Shown here: positions 18,370 to 25,807 of the stretch, one piece after another | Position numbering within the stretch: the stretch's first letter is position 1 | How the letters are laid out: each line of letters opens with the position of its first letter | Made by a program: the position numbers and the translations under genes | Origin: Alphaproteobacteria bacterium | GTDB lineage: Bacteria; Pseudomonadota; Alphaproteobacteria; Micavibrionales; UBA2020 | Assembly (NCBI GenBank): GCA_016794125.1 | Contig: JAEUKT010000003.1 | Coordinates: 186,001-250,000 of the forward strand | Direction: 5' to 3' | DNA: 64,000 nt | The notes under the pieces: model-generated | Told to the model about the DNA's origin: nothing | Database searches by the model: none | What the model saw: the letters and a program-made list of their open reading frames with translations, nothing else

Positions 18370-18711
18370 ATGAAAGAGAAAATCCACCCTGACTATCACA
18401 CCATCAAGATGATCATGACCGATGGCTCGGAACACAACATCCGCAGCACCTGGGGCAAAGAAGGCGATGTGATGCGCCTCGACATCGACCCCCTGAACCA
18501 TCCGGCCTGGACCGGTGGCACCGCGAAGGTGATGGAAAAAGGTCGCCTTGCCAAGTTCGGCAACAAATACGCTGGCCTGGGCGTCGCTGCCGCTGAAAAC
18601 GCAAACGCAGCCTTGGAAAAAGGCGCGGAAGCGAAAAAAGCAGCTGGCGCAGCAGCCCCCGCCACTGAAGCAGCTCCTGCCGCGAAAAAAGAAGAGAAGA
18701 AAAAGAAGTAA
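18370..18711 (+). CDS. rpmE: 50S ribosomal protein L31 with a C-terminal extension
   Basis: A 113-residue L31. The core (residues 1-70: [48 protein letters not shown]) matches alphaproteobacterial L31, which lacks the zinc-binding cysteines of E. coli RpmE. The remaining ~43 residues are an Ala/Lys/Glu-rich tail ending KKEEKKKK, well beyond the usual 70-75 residues. I start at the ATG at 18370, which begins the conserved MKEKIHPDY and has CAGGAG about 8 bases upstream; the open frame extends 25 codons further but without family resemblance. A strong terminator follows. Confidence 0.93.
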   Translation: MKEKIHPDYHTIKMIMTDGSEHNIRSTWGKEGDVMRLDIDPLNHPAWTGGTAKVMEKGRLAKFGNKYAGLGVAAAENANAALEKGAEAKKAAGAAAPATEAAPAAKKEEKKKK

Positions 18712-18727
18712 TCTTTTTCAACCACTT

Positions 18728-18766
18728 AATAAAACCGCCCGGTGCGCAAGCCCGGGCGGTTTTATT
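18728..18766 (+). terminator. Rho-independent terminator after rpmE
   Basis: A perfect 15-base-pair stem (18728-18742 with 18752-18766) around a 9-base loop, GC-rich in the centre, with its right arm ending in a run of T and more T after it. It begins 16 bases after the rpmE stop codon. Confidence 0.92.
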
Positions 18767-18828
18767 TTTGGCATTTTTTTGTGATCCGCCCGCCAATGAG
18801 CCCCGTAGAAAGAGTGCAAGGAGGACGA

Positions 18829-18926
18829 GCGGTGCCCATGACGGGGCCGCTGACAAGTCCCCCGGCAGGCGCGCAAGGTTGCGGCCTGTCTTAACGTAAC
18901 TGGTATTGCTCAAGGAGAATATCAAC
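18829..18926 (+). promoter_or_regulatory. Structured leader of the small heat-shock gene (possible RNA thermometer)
   Basis: Three hairpins can be drawn before the ATG at 18927. First: GCGG 18829-18832 with CCGC 18847-18850, plus CCC/GGG inside. Second: GGCAGGC 18864-18870 with GCCTGTC 18884-18890, continued by CGCA/TGCG. Third: GGTATT 18902-18907 with AATATC 18918-18923, enclosing the ribosome-binding site AAGGAG (18912-18917). TTGCT at 18906-18910 stands just before the ribosome-binding site, as in ROSE thermometers of alphaproteobacterial small heat-shock genes. The alternative ROSE-type pairing (UUGCU with AGGAG) would have a very tight loop here, so the assignment is tentative. Confidence 0.45.
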
Positions 18927-19385
18927 ATGCACGCACTCGATTTCACCCCCCTTTTCCGCTCCACTGTCGGTTTCGACCGCCTGTCACAGATGCTGGAAAA
19001 CAGCCTTGTTTCCGACACCGGCACGGCATACCCGCCCTATAACATAGTGAAGCTGGATGACGACAATTACCACATCACGATGGCGGTTGCGGGTTTCCGC
19101 GCCGAAGACCTTGATATCGTGGCGAAGGAAAACCAGCTGGTCGTACAGGGCCGCGCTGTGCCGCGCGAGGAAGCAAAAGGCGCTGTCTATCTGCACCGCG
19201 GCATTGCGGAGCGCGCGTTCGAACGCCGCTTCCAGCTGGCGGACCATATCCGCGTCGCGGATGCGGGCATTGATAACGGCCTGCTGACGATCGCGCTCGT
19301 CCGCGAAGTGCCGGAGGCAAAAAAGCCCCGCAAGATCGAGATCAAGGGCGCATCACCCCTGATCGACAGTAAAAAAGCGAACTAA
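18927..19385 (+). CDS. Small heat-shock protein, Hsp20/IbpA family
   Basis: A 152-residue holdase chaperone. It begins with the IbpA-like MHALDFTPLFRSTVGFDRL, followed by the alpha-crystallin domain from about residue 35 (YPPYNIVKLDDDNYHITMAVAGF) to the closing GLLTIALVREVP, with the ENQLVVQGR strand between. It should form oligomers that hold unfolding proteins for DnaK or ClpB. The ATG at 18927 has AAGGAG 9 bases upstream; an in-frame TTG at 18906 is less likely because it lies in the structured leader. It is monocistronic, between two strong terminators. Confidence 0.93.
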   Translation: MHALDFTPLFRSTVGFDRLSQMLENSLVSDTGTAYPPYNIVKLDDDNYHITMAVAGFRAEDLDIVAKENQLVVQGRAVPREEAKGAVYLHRGIAERAFERRFQLADHIRVADAGIDNGLLTIALVREVPEAKKPRKIEIKGASPLIDSKKAN

Positions 19386-19417
19386 CCCCTTCTTCGACTA
19401 CACACACGAAGACAGGC

Positions 19418-19456
19418 AAGGCCCTTCCGGCTGCCCCCGGAAGGGCCTTTTCTTTT
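19418..19456 (+). terminator. Rho-independent terminator after the hsp20 gene
   Basis: A perfect 13-base-pair GC-rich stem (19418-19430 with 19437-19449), a 6-base loop, then TTCTTTT. It lies 32 bases after the hsp20 stop. Its right end touches the stop codon of the convergent NUDIX gene (19455-19457), so it may also insulate that gene. Confidence 0.92.
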
Positions 19457-20537
19457 ATGCTTGGGGCGGCTTGGCGCGGAAGATGCGCACGAAGGGTACT
19501 TTGTTCTTCACTTCGTCGCCCGTCATGCCCGGATTGATCTGTGGCGAGACATGAATATCGCGTGCGGCGTTTTCGTAGGTGAGCGTGCCATCCGCGACCA
19601 TTTTCCTGATGCCTTCAGGCGTTGCGGCGGCGCGGATTTTATCTTTTTCAGCATCGCTCACCGGCCCCGACGTGAACAGCACATGCAACCCGTATAGCAT
19701 GGCATCGTCAAGACTGCGGATTTTGTCAAAGAATCCGCGGCCGCGCATGGGCGGCGCGTCGGACGATACCCAATGCGTGCTGCCCGGCGATTTCTGCGCG
19801 AACAGCTCGCCCGGATGCATGCTGACGAATCCTTCGAATTTCACATTTTTCAGGAAGCTGTCGCGGTCTTCGATAATGACAACAACGTCTTCGCTGTCCG
19901 TCAAACCGGTCGTGGCGATGCGGTGCTGTTTCGGGAACAGGCTTGCAATCGCCGTGCGCGGGTTTTCGGCGGCGTGGACGATGCCTTTATGCGGCTTGAT
20001 CGGGTCGCCCTTTTGCTGGTGCGGCTCGGCATGGAACAGCACGGGCGGATAAACGGGCGGCGCGGGATTTTTCAGCGCGTCCTTGATCGCCTTTTGCTCG
20101 GCATTCACGATCGCCATGCTCTCGGCATCGTTCATCAGGTACGTGATGCCGAAATGCGCGGGCGCGGGCCAGTCATTCAGGCTATCCACCCATTTGAAGC
20201 CTTCGTTTTCATGGTCGAGATCGGGCGCGAATTCGTGATCGACGACGGCGAGATAATTGTTATATGTGAATCCGTTCTGTTTGAATTCCGCGAGCGGGAT
20301 GAGGTCGAAGGCATTACCCTGATAATTCGTTTCTTCACGGAATTCTCGCGCCGCGCCATGCGCTGGCGTTTCACCGGGGTCAAGCAAACCGCCTGCCAGC
20401 GCCCATGTGCGGCCATGTTTTACATGGTCGGACCTCTTTAGCGCCATCAACCGCCCCGTATCGCGCGCCAGCACAAGAATGCCCGCGCCTTCGTTGGACG
20501 ATACGAACTTTTTCGGCGGCTGTGCAGGGTCGCTCAT
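19455..20537 (-). CDS. NUDIX hydrolase with a large unrecognised C-terminal region
   Basis: A 360-residue protein. The NUDIX box (GX5EX7REUXEE) runs from Gly50 to Glu69: GGLLDPGETPAHGAAREFREE. The N-terminal ~160 residues are an ordinary NUDIX fold that hydrolyses a nucleoside diphosphate linked to another group. Residues ~165-360 are unfamiliar; they include VVVIIEDRDSFLKN, FEGFVSMHPGELF and AARDIHVSPQINPGMTGDE, with no clear catalytic motif. I chose the ATG at 20537; 25 upstream codons in frame have no ribosome-binding site. The neighbouring nucleoside-deoxyribosyltransferase-like gene may hint at a nucleotide pathway, but the two are not adjacent. Confidence 0.75.
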   Translation of the reverse strand: MSDPAQPPKKFVSSNEGAGILVLARDTGRLMALKRSDHVKHGRTWALAGGLLDPGETPAHGAAREFREETNYQGNAFDLIPLAEFKQNGFTYNNYLAVVDHEFAPDLDHENEGFKWVDSLNDWPAPAHFGITYLMNDAESMAIVNAEQKAIKDALKNPAPPVYPPVLFHAEPHQQKGDPIKPHKGIVHAAENPRTAIASLFPKQHRIATTGLTDSEDVVVIIEDRDSFLKNVKFEGFVSMHPGELFAQKSPGSTHWVSSDAPPMRGRGFFDKIRSLDDAMLYGLHVLFTSGPVSDAEKDKIRAAATPEGIRKMVADGTLTYENAARDIHVSPQINPGMTGDEVKNKVPFVRIFRAKPPQA

Positions 20538-20725
20538 GATGTGCCTTTTTGATGTGATGGTTATTTTTAGCGGATGCGGCTGTCTGCGACCAGAGGGTTG
20601 CACAAGTTTCAATCATCCAATTATTTCAATGCGTTAGATAGACATGCCTTTTCAAATATTGCTTTGTATATGTAAACATCTATGGCATGATGCAGCCATT
20701 CGACATATTCCCTGACGAGGATTTC

Positions 20726-21532
20726 ATGACGCAAGGCATCACCACCCTCACCCGCGACATCGCCGATGGCGAAGTGTTCAAGCATAAAGGCTCGCTGCAA
20801 CTCAACGGCAATATCGGCAAGGGCGCAAAAGTTGAAATAACCGGCGGCGGCATCCGCGTCAGCGGTTCGGTGGGCGACGATGCGACAGTCGCGGCGAATG
20901 GCGGCGGCAATTCGATTTCCGTTTCCGGCAACCATGTCGTCATAAATGGCGACCTTGTCGGCGGCCGCGTGATCGTGAACGGGCGTGTTATTTCGGGCGG
21001 CGGATCGAGCCTCCAAGGCGGTTTTTCAGGCATCACGATCGACGGCAATGCCGGCGCGCGTGTGACGCTGACAACCGATGGGGCGCTGGAGATCAAGGGC
21101 GATGCCGGCGGAAAATTGCAGGCGCGCGCGGATGGCAGCATCCACCTGAACGACGCAGGCATCGGCCTGTCGTCGCGTTCCGGCGGCAGTTTTCATGCAG
21201 AAAATATCGGCGCGGGCGCGGGCATTACATCGGGCGGTTCGATGCATATCGAAACGCTTGGCAACAGCAGCACCGCCAATTCCGGCGGGTCGATGCATAT
21301 CGGCACCATCGGAGCGGGCGCGCGCGCGAATGCGGGCGGATCGATAAAGGTGCAGCTGGCGCACAGCACGGCGCGGCTGTCATCGGGCGGATCAAAAAAG
21401 ATCGGCCGCGTGAGCGCGGATGATGCAGATTTCAAATTATCGGCCGCATTTGACGGTGCCGCCACGCCCGCCGCAAAACCTGCGGCTCCCGAAACACCGA
21501 AGCCGCCGAAGAAGCCCGGCTTTAACCTGTAA
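20726..21532 (+). CDS. Glycine-rich solenoid protein with 17-residue repeats
   Basis: A 268-residue protein with no signal peptide or membrane segment. The first half has irregular Gly-rich strands (LQLNGNIG, IRVSGSVGDD, VVINGDLVGGRVIVNGRV) in the style of DUF2807/bactofilin-like beta-solenoids. Residues ~118-236 are seven back-to-back units of exactly 17 residues with consensus SGG-S-x-H-I near the start and IGAGA later. The tail is Pro/Ala/Lys-rich (PKPPKKPGFNL). Such repeats build right-handed beta-helices that can polymerise. I use the ATG at 20726, with GAGG 5 bases upstream; an in-frame ATG at 20687 has no ribosome-binding site. Function unknown. Confidence 0.8.
   Translation: MTQGITTLTRDIADGEVFKHKGSLQLNGNIGKGAKVEITGGGIRVSGSVGDDATVAANGGGNSISVSGNHVVINGDLVGGRVIVNGRVISGGGSSLQGGFSGITIDGNAGARVTLTTDGALEIKGDAGGKLQARADGSIHLNDAGIGLSSRSGGSFHAENIGAGAGITSGGSMHIETLGNSSTANSGGSMHIGTIGAGARANAGGSIKVQLAHSTARLSSGGSKKIGRVSADDADFKLSAAFDGAATPAAKPAAPETPKPPKKPGFNL
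21077..21433 (+). repeat. Seven tandem 51-base (17-codon) units in the solenoid gene
   Basis: The units begin at 21077, 21128, 21179, 21230, 21281, 21332 and 21383. At protein level units 3 to 5 are closest (SGGSFHAENIGAGAGIT, SGGSMHIETLGNSSTAN, SGGSMHIGTIGAGARAN); the outer units keep the Gly-Ser turn and alternating hydrophobic pattern. The DNA has diverged more than the protein, so this is an old coding repeat rather than a recent slippage array. Confidence 0.8.
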
Positions 21533-21793
21533 TCAGGGCGGGTCGCCTTTGGGCAGCTGGTCGGCCTGTTTTTGAAATTCTTCCAGCCGCTTTACCTCGT
21601 CGGCCAGCTGTTTTTTGACAGCGTCCTTGTCATCGGCATTCACGCCCGCGCTTTTCAGGGCTTTTTTCTGTTCCTGCACGGCGGGATTTGCATCGATCGC
21701 CTGGTCCACCTTGCTGTTTTTGCCCAGCACCGACACCATCATATAGGCGACAAGCGCCAAGGTGACGGCAAGACTGACCGCGCGGATGAACAT
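21533..21793 (-). CDS. Small membrane-anchored protein with charged helix
   Basis: An 86-residue protein. Residues ~3-22 are a hydrophobic anchor or uncleaved signal (AVSLAVTLALVAYMMVSVLG), followed by a charged, probably alpha-helical stretch with possible coiled coil (KKQLADEVKRLEEFQKQADQL). I do not recognise it. It lies 2 bases after the stop of the deoxyribosyltransferase-like gene on the same strand, so the two are likely co-transcribed, and it ends directly against the convergent solenoid gene. Confidence 0.65.
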   Translation of the reverse strand: MFIRAVSLAVTLALVAYMMVSVLGKNSKVDQAIDANPAVQEQKKALKSAGVNADDKDAVKKQLADEVKRLEEFQKQADQLPKGDPP

Positions 21794-21795
21794 GC

Positions 21796-22269
21796 TTACT
21801 TCTCCATCAGGTAATTGGCGGCAGCCTTTATGAATTCGTCAATCGTGGCGACCTGTTTCACGCCGTAGCGGCGGCAGACGATATCCACGTTCCCGCGCCG
21901 CCAGAACCCCTCCGGGCAGCAGACCAGCAGCTTCTCCGGATGCGCCCCTGCCTGCAGCCCCAGTTCCAGTAATGTGATCGGCGATTTTGTTTCGGGCGCG
22001 AAGTACATGAAGACCATGTCGGACGCCGCAATCGCATCCAGTTCCCAGTCCACCTGTTGCTTGAATGCCGGATTGTCGATGCTCTGTTCCCAGCTGACAT
22101 CCCAATGCACGCGGCGCGGGTTGAGGATCAGCGCGTCGATATGGCGCAGCGCGGAGACCGTGCGTTCCTGCCAGTTATCCGCCTTGCCCATTTCAATCGA
22201 ACCCGCGAGAAAGATGGTTTTCTTCCCCGTGATGCCGCTGTAATCGTCCGGTGCCTTGATTTCAATCAT
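21796..22269 (-). CDS. Nucleoside 2-deoxyribosyltransferase-like protein
   Basis: A 157-residue protein resembling the Nuc_deoxyrib_tr_2 family. It opens with a strand and binding loop KTIFLAGSIEMG, then NPRRVHWD, an aspartate-rich helix start (WELDAIAASDMVFMYF), and PITLLELGLQAG, whose glutamate fits the catalytic position of the family. Such enzymes exchange or hydrolyse the base of deoxynucleosides; related folds also occur in toxin and defence proteins. The true substrate is unknown. It is followed by a small membrane-anchored protein. Confidence 0.75.
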   Translation of the reverse strand: MIEIKAPDDYSGITGKKTIFLAGSIEMGKADNWQERTVSALRHIDALILNPRRVHWDVSWEQSIDNPAFKQQVDWELDAIAASDMVFMYFAPETKSPITLLELGLQAGAHPEKLLVCCPEGFWRRGNVDIVCRRYGVKQVATIDEFIKAAANYLMEK

Positions 22270-22465
22270 GAAATTATTCTAGACCTTTTTGCGGAACAAA
22301 CAAGGCAGCCGATGCATTGGACTAAACGGGAAACAAAGGCATCTACACGGTGTCAAAACCTTATAGTTTTCTTCGTTTCCTATCAGTTTTCCGGCCGCTT
22401 GCCCTTTTGTCCCCGGTCAAATCCTGTGGGACTGTGTATAGGAGCGCGAGACGGTCGGACCAACG
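22270..22465. other. Non-coding stretch before an unassigned plus-strand terminator
   Basis: 196 bases between two minus-strand genes, with no open frame that looks like a protein. The strong terminator at 22466-22505 has its T-run on the plus strand, so something appears to be transcribed rightward here, opposite to both neighbours. I found no tRNA, tmRNA, SRP RNA or 6S RNA pattern. A short self-complementary pair GTCCC/GGGAC (about 22409-22431) could form a hairpin. No convincing promoter is visible. Confidence 0.35.
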
Positions 22466-22505
22466 GGAGAGGCAAGGCTATTTTTTATAGCTTTGCCTCT
22501 CCTTT
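22466..22505 (+). terminator. Strong hairpin terminator on the plus strand
   Basis: A 16-pair stem (22466-22481 with 22487-22502, one G-T pair at 22476/22492) with a T5 loop, followed by TTTGTTTA. On the minus strand the hairpin is followed by CGTTGG, so it would not act as an intrinsic terminator for the gene that ends at 22524. Confidence 0.7.
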
Positions 22506-22523
22506 GTTTATGTATGCATTAAA

Positions 22524-23015
22524 TTAAGACTTAGGCGCGCGGGGTTTCGGTTCTTTGTCCTTGCGGCGGACATAGAGCGTCTTGGTGACTTCGGCCACCA
22601 CATCGCCCTTTTCGTCCTTTACCTCGACCACGAATTTAGGTTCGACCTTGTCGTTTTTGTCGGCAAGATCGCGGATTTCCTGCAGGCGCGCTGCGCTGAT
22701 GTTGAAATGGGCGGAAATCGTGCCCTTGCCCGGTTTTTTGAATTTAATCTCGGACGATTTATCCCAGACGATATAATCCTTGCCGAGGTTTTTCAGCAGG
22801 ATCATCGCAAAAAACGGGTCTGTCATGGAAAAGATCGAACCACCGAAATGGGTGCCGACGTAATTGCTGTTCCACTTGCGCAGCTTCATCTGGACCTTGA
22901 TATCGTTAAAGTCCTTGCTGATTTCCTTCACCTTCACATTCGCGCCAAGAAACGGCGGCCAGAGGTTGAGGAAAAAGCGGAAGGCGTTCGGCCCCATTTT
23001 GTCTTTCAGGCTCAT
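22524..23015 (-). CDS. DUF4442 hotdog-fold protein (putative thioesterase)
   Basis: A 163-residue protein of the DUF4442 family, related to PaaI-type acyl-CoA thioesterases. The diagnostic stretch is NYVGTHFGGSIFSMTDPFFAMILL, with the aspartate on the central hotdog helix, preceded by NLWPPFLGANVKV. Hotdog enzymes act as dimers or tetramers on acyl-CoA or acyl-ACP. Its start overlaps the valS stop by 4 bases (ATGA), so it is translated from the valS message. The C-terminus is a basic tail (RRKDKEPKPRAPKS). Activity has to be inferred from the fold. Confidence 0.8.
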   Translation of the reverse strand: MSLKDKMGPNAFRFFLNLWPPFLGANVKVKEISKDFNDIKVQMKLRKWNSNYVGTHFGGSIFSMTDPFFAMILLKNLGKDYIVWDKSSEIKFKKPGKGTISAHFNISAARLQEIRDLADKNDKVEPKFVVEVKDEKGDVVAEVTKTLYVRRKDKEPKPRAPKS

Positions 23016-25693
23016 GCTGCCTCAAGCTGTTTGAGTGCCTGCGCCAGTTTCGACTTCAGGTTCTCGGCCTCGGTGCGCGATTCAGTCTGCTCCGCCACCA
23101 CCTCCTCCGGCGCTTTTGCGAGAAAGGCGGGGTTATTGAGCATCTTGTTGATGCGCTCGATATTCGCATTCGCCTTTTCGATTTCTTTTTGCAGGCGTGC
23201 GCTTTCCAGCTTGATATCGACCACATCGGCGAGCGGCAGGACAATGCTGGCCTCGTCGATCACCATTTGCAGCGAACCCTTGGGCGCGGCGGCATCGTTT
23301 GCCTCCGCTTCCGACAGGCGCGCAAGGCGTTTGATGATGTCGTTATAGGTTTTCAGGCGCTGTTTGCTGGTGTCATTCGCCCCTTGCAGCAGCATCTTGA
23401 TCTGTGCCGCTGCCGGCACGTTCATGTCTGAACGCACGGAACGGATTTCCGAGATCAGGCGCACGACCCAGTTCATTTCGGCCTGCGCCGCCATGTCGAT
23501 GATCTTGTCCGAAAATTCGGGCCATGCCTTGCTTTGCAGCCAGTCGGCCTTGTCATGCGATGCTTCCGTTTTGCCGAGCAGGTGCATATGCAGTTCTTCG
23601 GTCAGGTACGGCATCATGGGGTTGAGGAGCAGCAGCAACTGGTCGAGCACCCAGCCAGTGGTGTCACGCGTTTCCTGTTTTACGGTTTCATCCGACCCGT
23701 TAATCAGCGGCTTGGTGAATTCGATATACCAGTCGCAGAACGTGCCCCAGGTGAAGTGGTACAGGTGCATCGCGGCTTCGTTGAACTTATACGCCTTCAG
23801 CGCCTCCGCCGTTTGTCGGCTGACGGTTGCCAGCTCGCTGATGATCCATTTGTTGATCGTCTGTTTCACGCTATCGGGCTTGAAATCCAGCTTCAGCGTG
23901 CAGCCGTTCATTTCGCAGAAGCGCGAAGCGTTCCACAATTTGGTGGCGAAGTTGCGGTAGCCCTCGACACGCGCGGGCGACAGTTTCACATCGCGTCCCT
24001 GCGCCGCCAAGGCAGTCAGGGTGAAACGCAGCGCATCTGCACCGTATTCGTCGATGATTTTCAAAGGATCGATGACGTTGCCCTTCGACTTCGACATCTT
24101 CTGGCCTTTTTCATCGCGGACGAGCGCGTGGATATAGACCGTCTTGAACGGCACTTCGCCCATGAAATGGATGCCCATCATCATCATGCGGGCAACCCAG
24201 AAGAACAGGATGTCGAAACCGGTCACGAGTGTTTCGGCGGGATAATATCGCTTTACCTCTGCCGTATTTTTCGGCCAGCCGAGCGTGGAGAACGGCCAGA
24301 GTGCAGAGGAGAACCACGTATCCAGCACATCTGCGTCGCGTTCCAGTTTCACATCGTTGCCGAATTTCGCCTTTGCCTGCGCATAGGCTTCAGCTTCGGT
24401 TTCTGCGACGAATACGGAATTGTCCGGTCCGTACCAAGCGGGAATCTGGTGACCCCACCAGATCTGGCGGCTGATGCACCACGGCTGGATGTTGTTCATC
24501 CATTCGTAATAGGTTTTTGTCCAGTTGGCAGGCACGAACTTTGTTTTACCTTCATCGACCGCCTTAATCGCGGGTTGGGCGAGCGTTTTGGCATCGACAT
24601 ACCATTGGTCGGTCAGCAACGGTTCGATAATCACGCCGCCGCGGTCACCATAGGGAACCTGATACATATGGGTTTCGACCTTTTCCAGCAGGCCGAGCGC
24701 CTCGATCTCTTCCAGTACTTTTTTGCGCGCATCGAAACGATCCATGCCGATATAGGCCGCCGGCACTTTAGCGCCGTCGGGATCGGCGATTTTCGCATCT
24801 TTGTCCATGATCGAAATCATGGGTAGTTTATGGCGCTTGCCGACTTCAAAGTCGTTGAAGTCATGCGCAGGCGTGATTTTCACGGCACCCGAGCCCTTTT
24901 CGGGATCGGCATAGCTATCCGCCACGATCGGAATTTCGCGGCCGGTAATGGGCAGCACGACCATCTTGCCGACAAGGTCTTTGTAACGGTCGTCATCCGG
25001 ATGCACGGCAACGGCGGTATCGCCCAGCATGGTTTCGGGGCGCGTGGTGGCGATGACAATGAATGTATCGGCCATACCCTTGATCGGGTATTTGAAGTGC
25101 CACATATTGCCCTTGGTCTCGCGCGGCTCAACCTCGAGGTCGGAAATGGCGGTGTGCAGTTTCGGATCCCAGTTCACAAGGCGCTTGTCCTTGTAAATCA
25201 GGTTTTCCTTGAACAGCTGCACGAAGACTTTGTTGACGGCCTTGTTCAGCCCGTCATCCATCGTGAAACGCTCGCGGCTCCAGTCGGGTGTCGCGCCAAG
25301 GCGGCGCAGCTGGCCGGTGATGGTGTTGCCGGATTCTTCTTTCCATTGCCAGACGCGTTCGAGGAATTTTTCGCGGCCGAGGTCGTGGCGCGTTTTCTTT
25401 TCCTCGCCCAGCAGGCGTTCGACCACCATCTGCGTCGCGATACCGGCATGGTCGGTGCCGGGCTGCCACAGCACGTCGCGGCCCTGCATACGCTCGAACC
25501 GTGACAGGATATCCTGAATTGTCGTGTTCAGCGCATGGCCCATATGCAGGCTGCCCGTGACGTTGGGCGGCGGCATGGGGATGCAATAGGGCGCTTTGTT
25601 GCTGTTGACGTCGGCGGTGAAGGCTCCGGATTTTTCCCAGAGTTCGTAATGTTTCTTTTCGACGTCTTTGCTTTCGAAGGTTTTATCGAGCAT
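23012..25693 (-). CDS. valS: Valyl-tRNA synthetase
   Basis: An 893-residue class I synthetase charging tRNA-Val. The HIGH-type motif is PPPNVTGSLHMGHAL near residue 40, the KMSKS motif appears as QKMSKSKGNVIDP, and the editing (CP1) domain contains TTRPETMLGDTAVAVHP. The C-terminal coiled-coil arm (DIKLESARLQKEIEKANANI) is present. I start at the ATG at 25693, which follows GGGG at a good distance; the frame continues to a TTG four codons upstream. It is preceded by a well-formed promoter at 25719-25748 and shares its transcript with the DUF4442 gene. Confidence 0.97.
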   Translation of the reverse strand: MLDKTFESKDVEKKHYELWEKSGAFTADVNSNKAPYCIPMPPPNVTGSLHMGHALNTTIQDILSRFERMQGRDVLWQPGTDHAGIATQMVVERLLGEEKKTRHDLGREKFLERVWQWKEESGNTITGQLRRLGATPDWSRERFTMDDGLNKAVNKVFVQLFKENLIYKDKRLVNWDPKLHTAISDLEVEPRETKGNMWHFKYPIKGMADTFIVIATTRPETMLGDTAVAVHPDDDRYKDLVGKMVVLPITGREIPIVADSYADPEKGSGAVKITPAHDFNDFEVGKRHKLPMISIMDKDAKIADPDGAKVPAAYIGMDRFDARKKVLEEIEALGLLEKVETHMYQVPYGDRGGVIIEPLLTDQWYVDAKTLAQPAIKAVDEGKTKFVPANWTKTYYEWMNNIQPWCISRQIWWGHQIPAWYGPDNSVFVAETEAEAYAQAKAKFGNDVKLERDADVLDTWFSSALWPFSTLGWPKNTAEVKRYYPAETLVTGFDILFFWVARMMMMGIHFMGEVPFKTVYIHALVRDEKGQKMSKSKGNVIDPLKIIDEYGADALRFTLTALAAQGRDVKLSPARVEGYRNFATKLWNASRFCEMNGCTLKLDFKPDSVKQTINKWIISELATVSRQTAEALKAYKFNEAAMHLYHFTWGTFCDWYIEFTKPLINGSDETVKQETRDTTGWVLDQLLLLLNPMMPYLTEELHMHLLGKTEASHDKADWLQSKAWPEFSDKIIDMAAQAEMNWVVRLISEIRSVRSDMNVPAAAQIKMLLQGANDTSKQRLKTYNDIIKRLARLSEAEANDAAAPKGSLQMVIDEASIVLPLADVVDIKLESARLQKEIEKANANIERINKMLNNPAFLAKAPEEVVAEQTESRTEAENLKSKLAQALKQLEAA

Positions 25694-25718
25694 GGTTTTC
25701 CCCAAAAATTAGATACAT

Positions 25719-25748
25719 AATATACGCGCAAAAGCATTGATTTGTGAA
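25719..25748 (-). promoter_or_regulatory. Sigma70-type promoter for valS
   Basis: On the minus strand TTCACA (complement of 25743-25748) and TATATT (complement of 25719-25724) are spaced by 18 bases; each matches the consensus at five of six positions. Transcription would start near 25712, leaving a leader of about 20 bases. Confidence 0.55.
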
Positions 25749-25807
25749 GGGTTTTTGCTCAAAATCAGACACCGTCAACGTACTAAAAAACAGGCCGTAG
25801 AAACCCT

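Noticed and set aside
22395..22440. tRNA-like T-arm string near GGTCAAATCC
   Set aside because: There is no matching anticodon arm, acceptor stem or CCA end in the surrounding bases, and no SRP or tmRNA consensus, so it was not called as a tRNA or known RNA.
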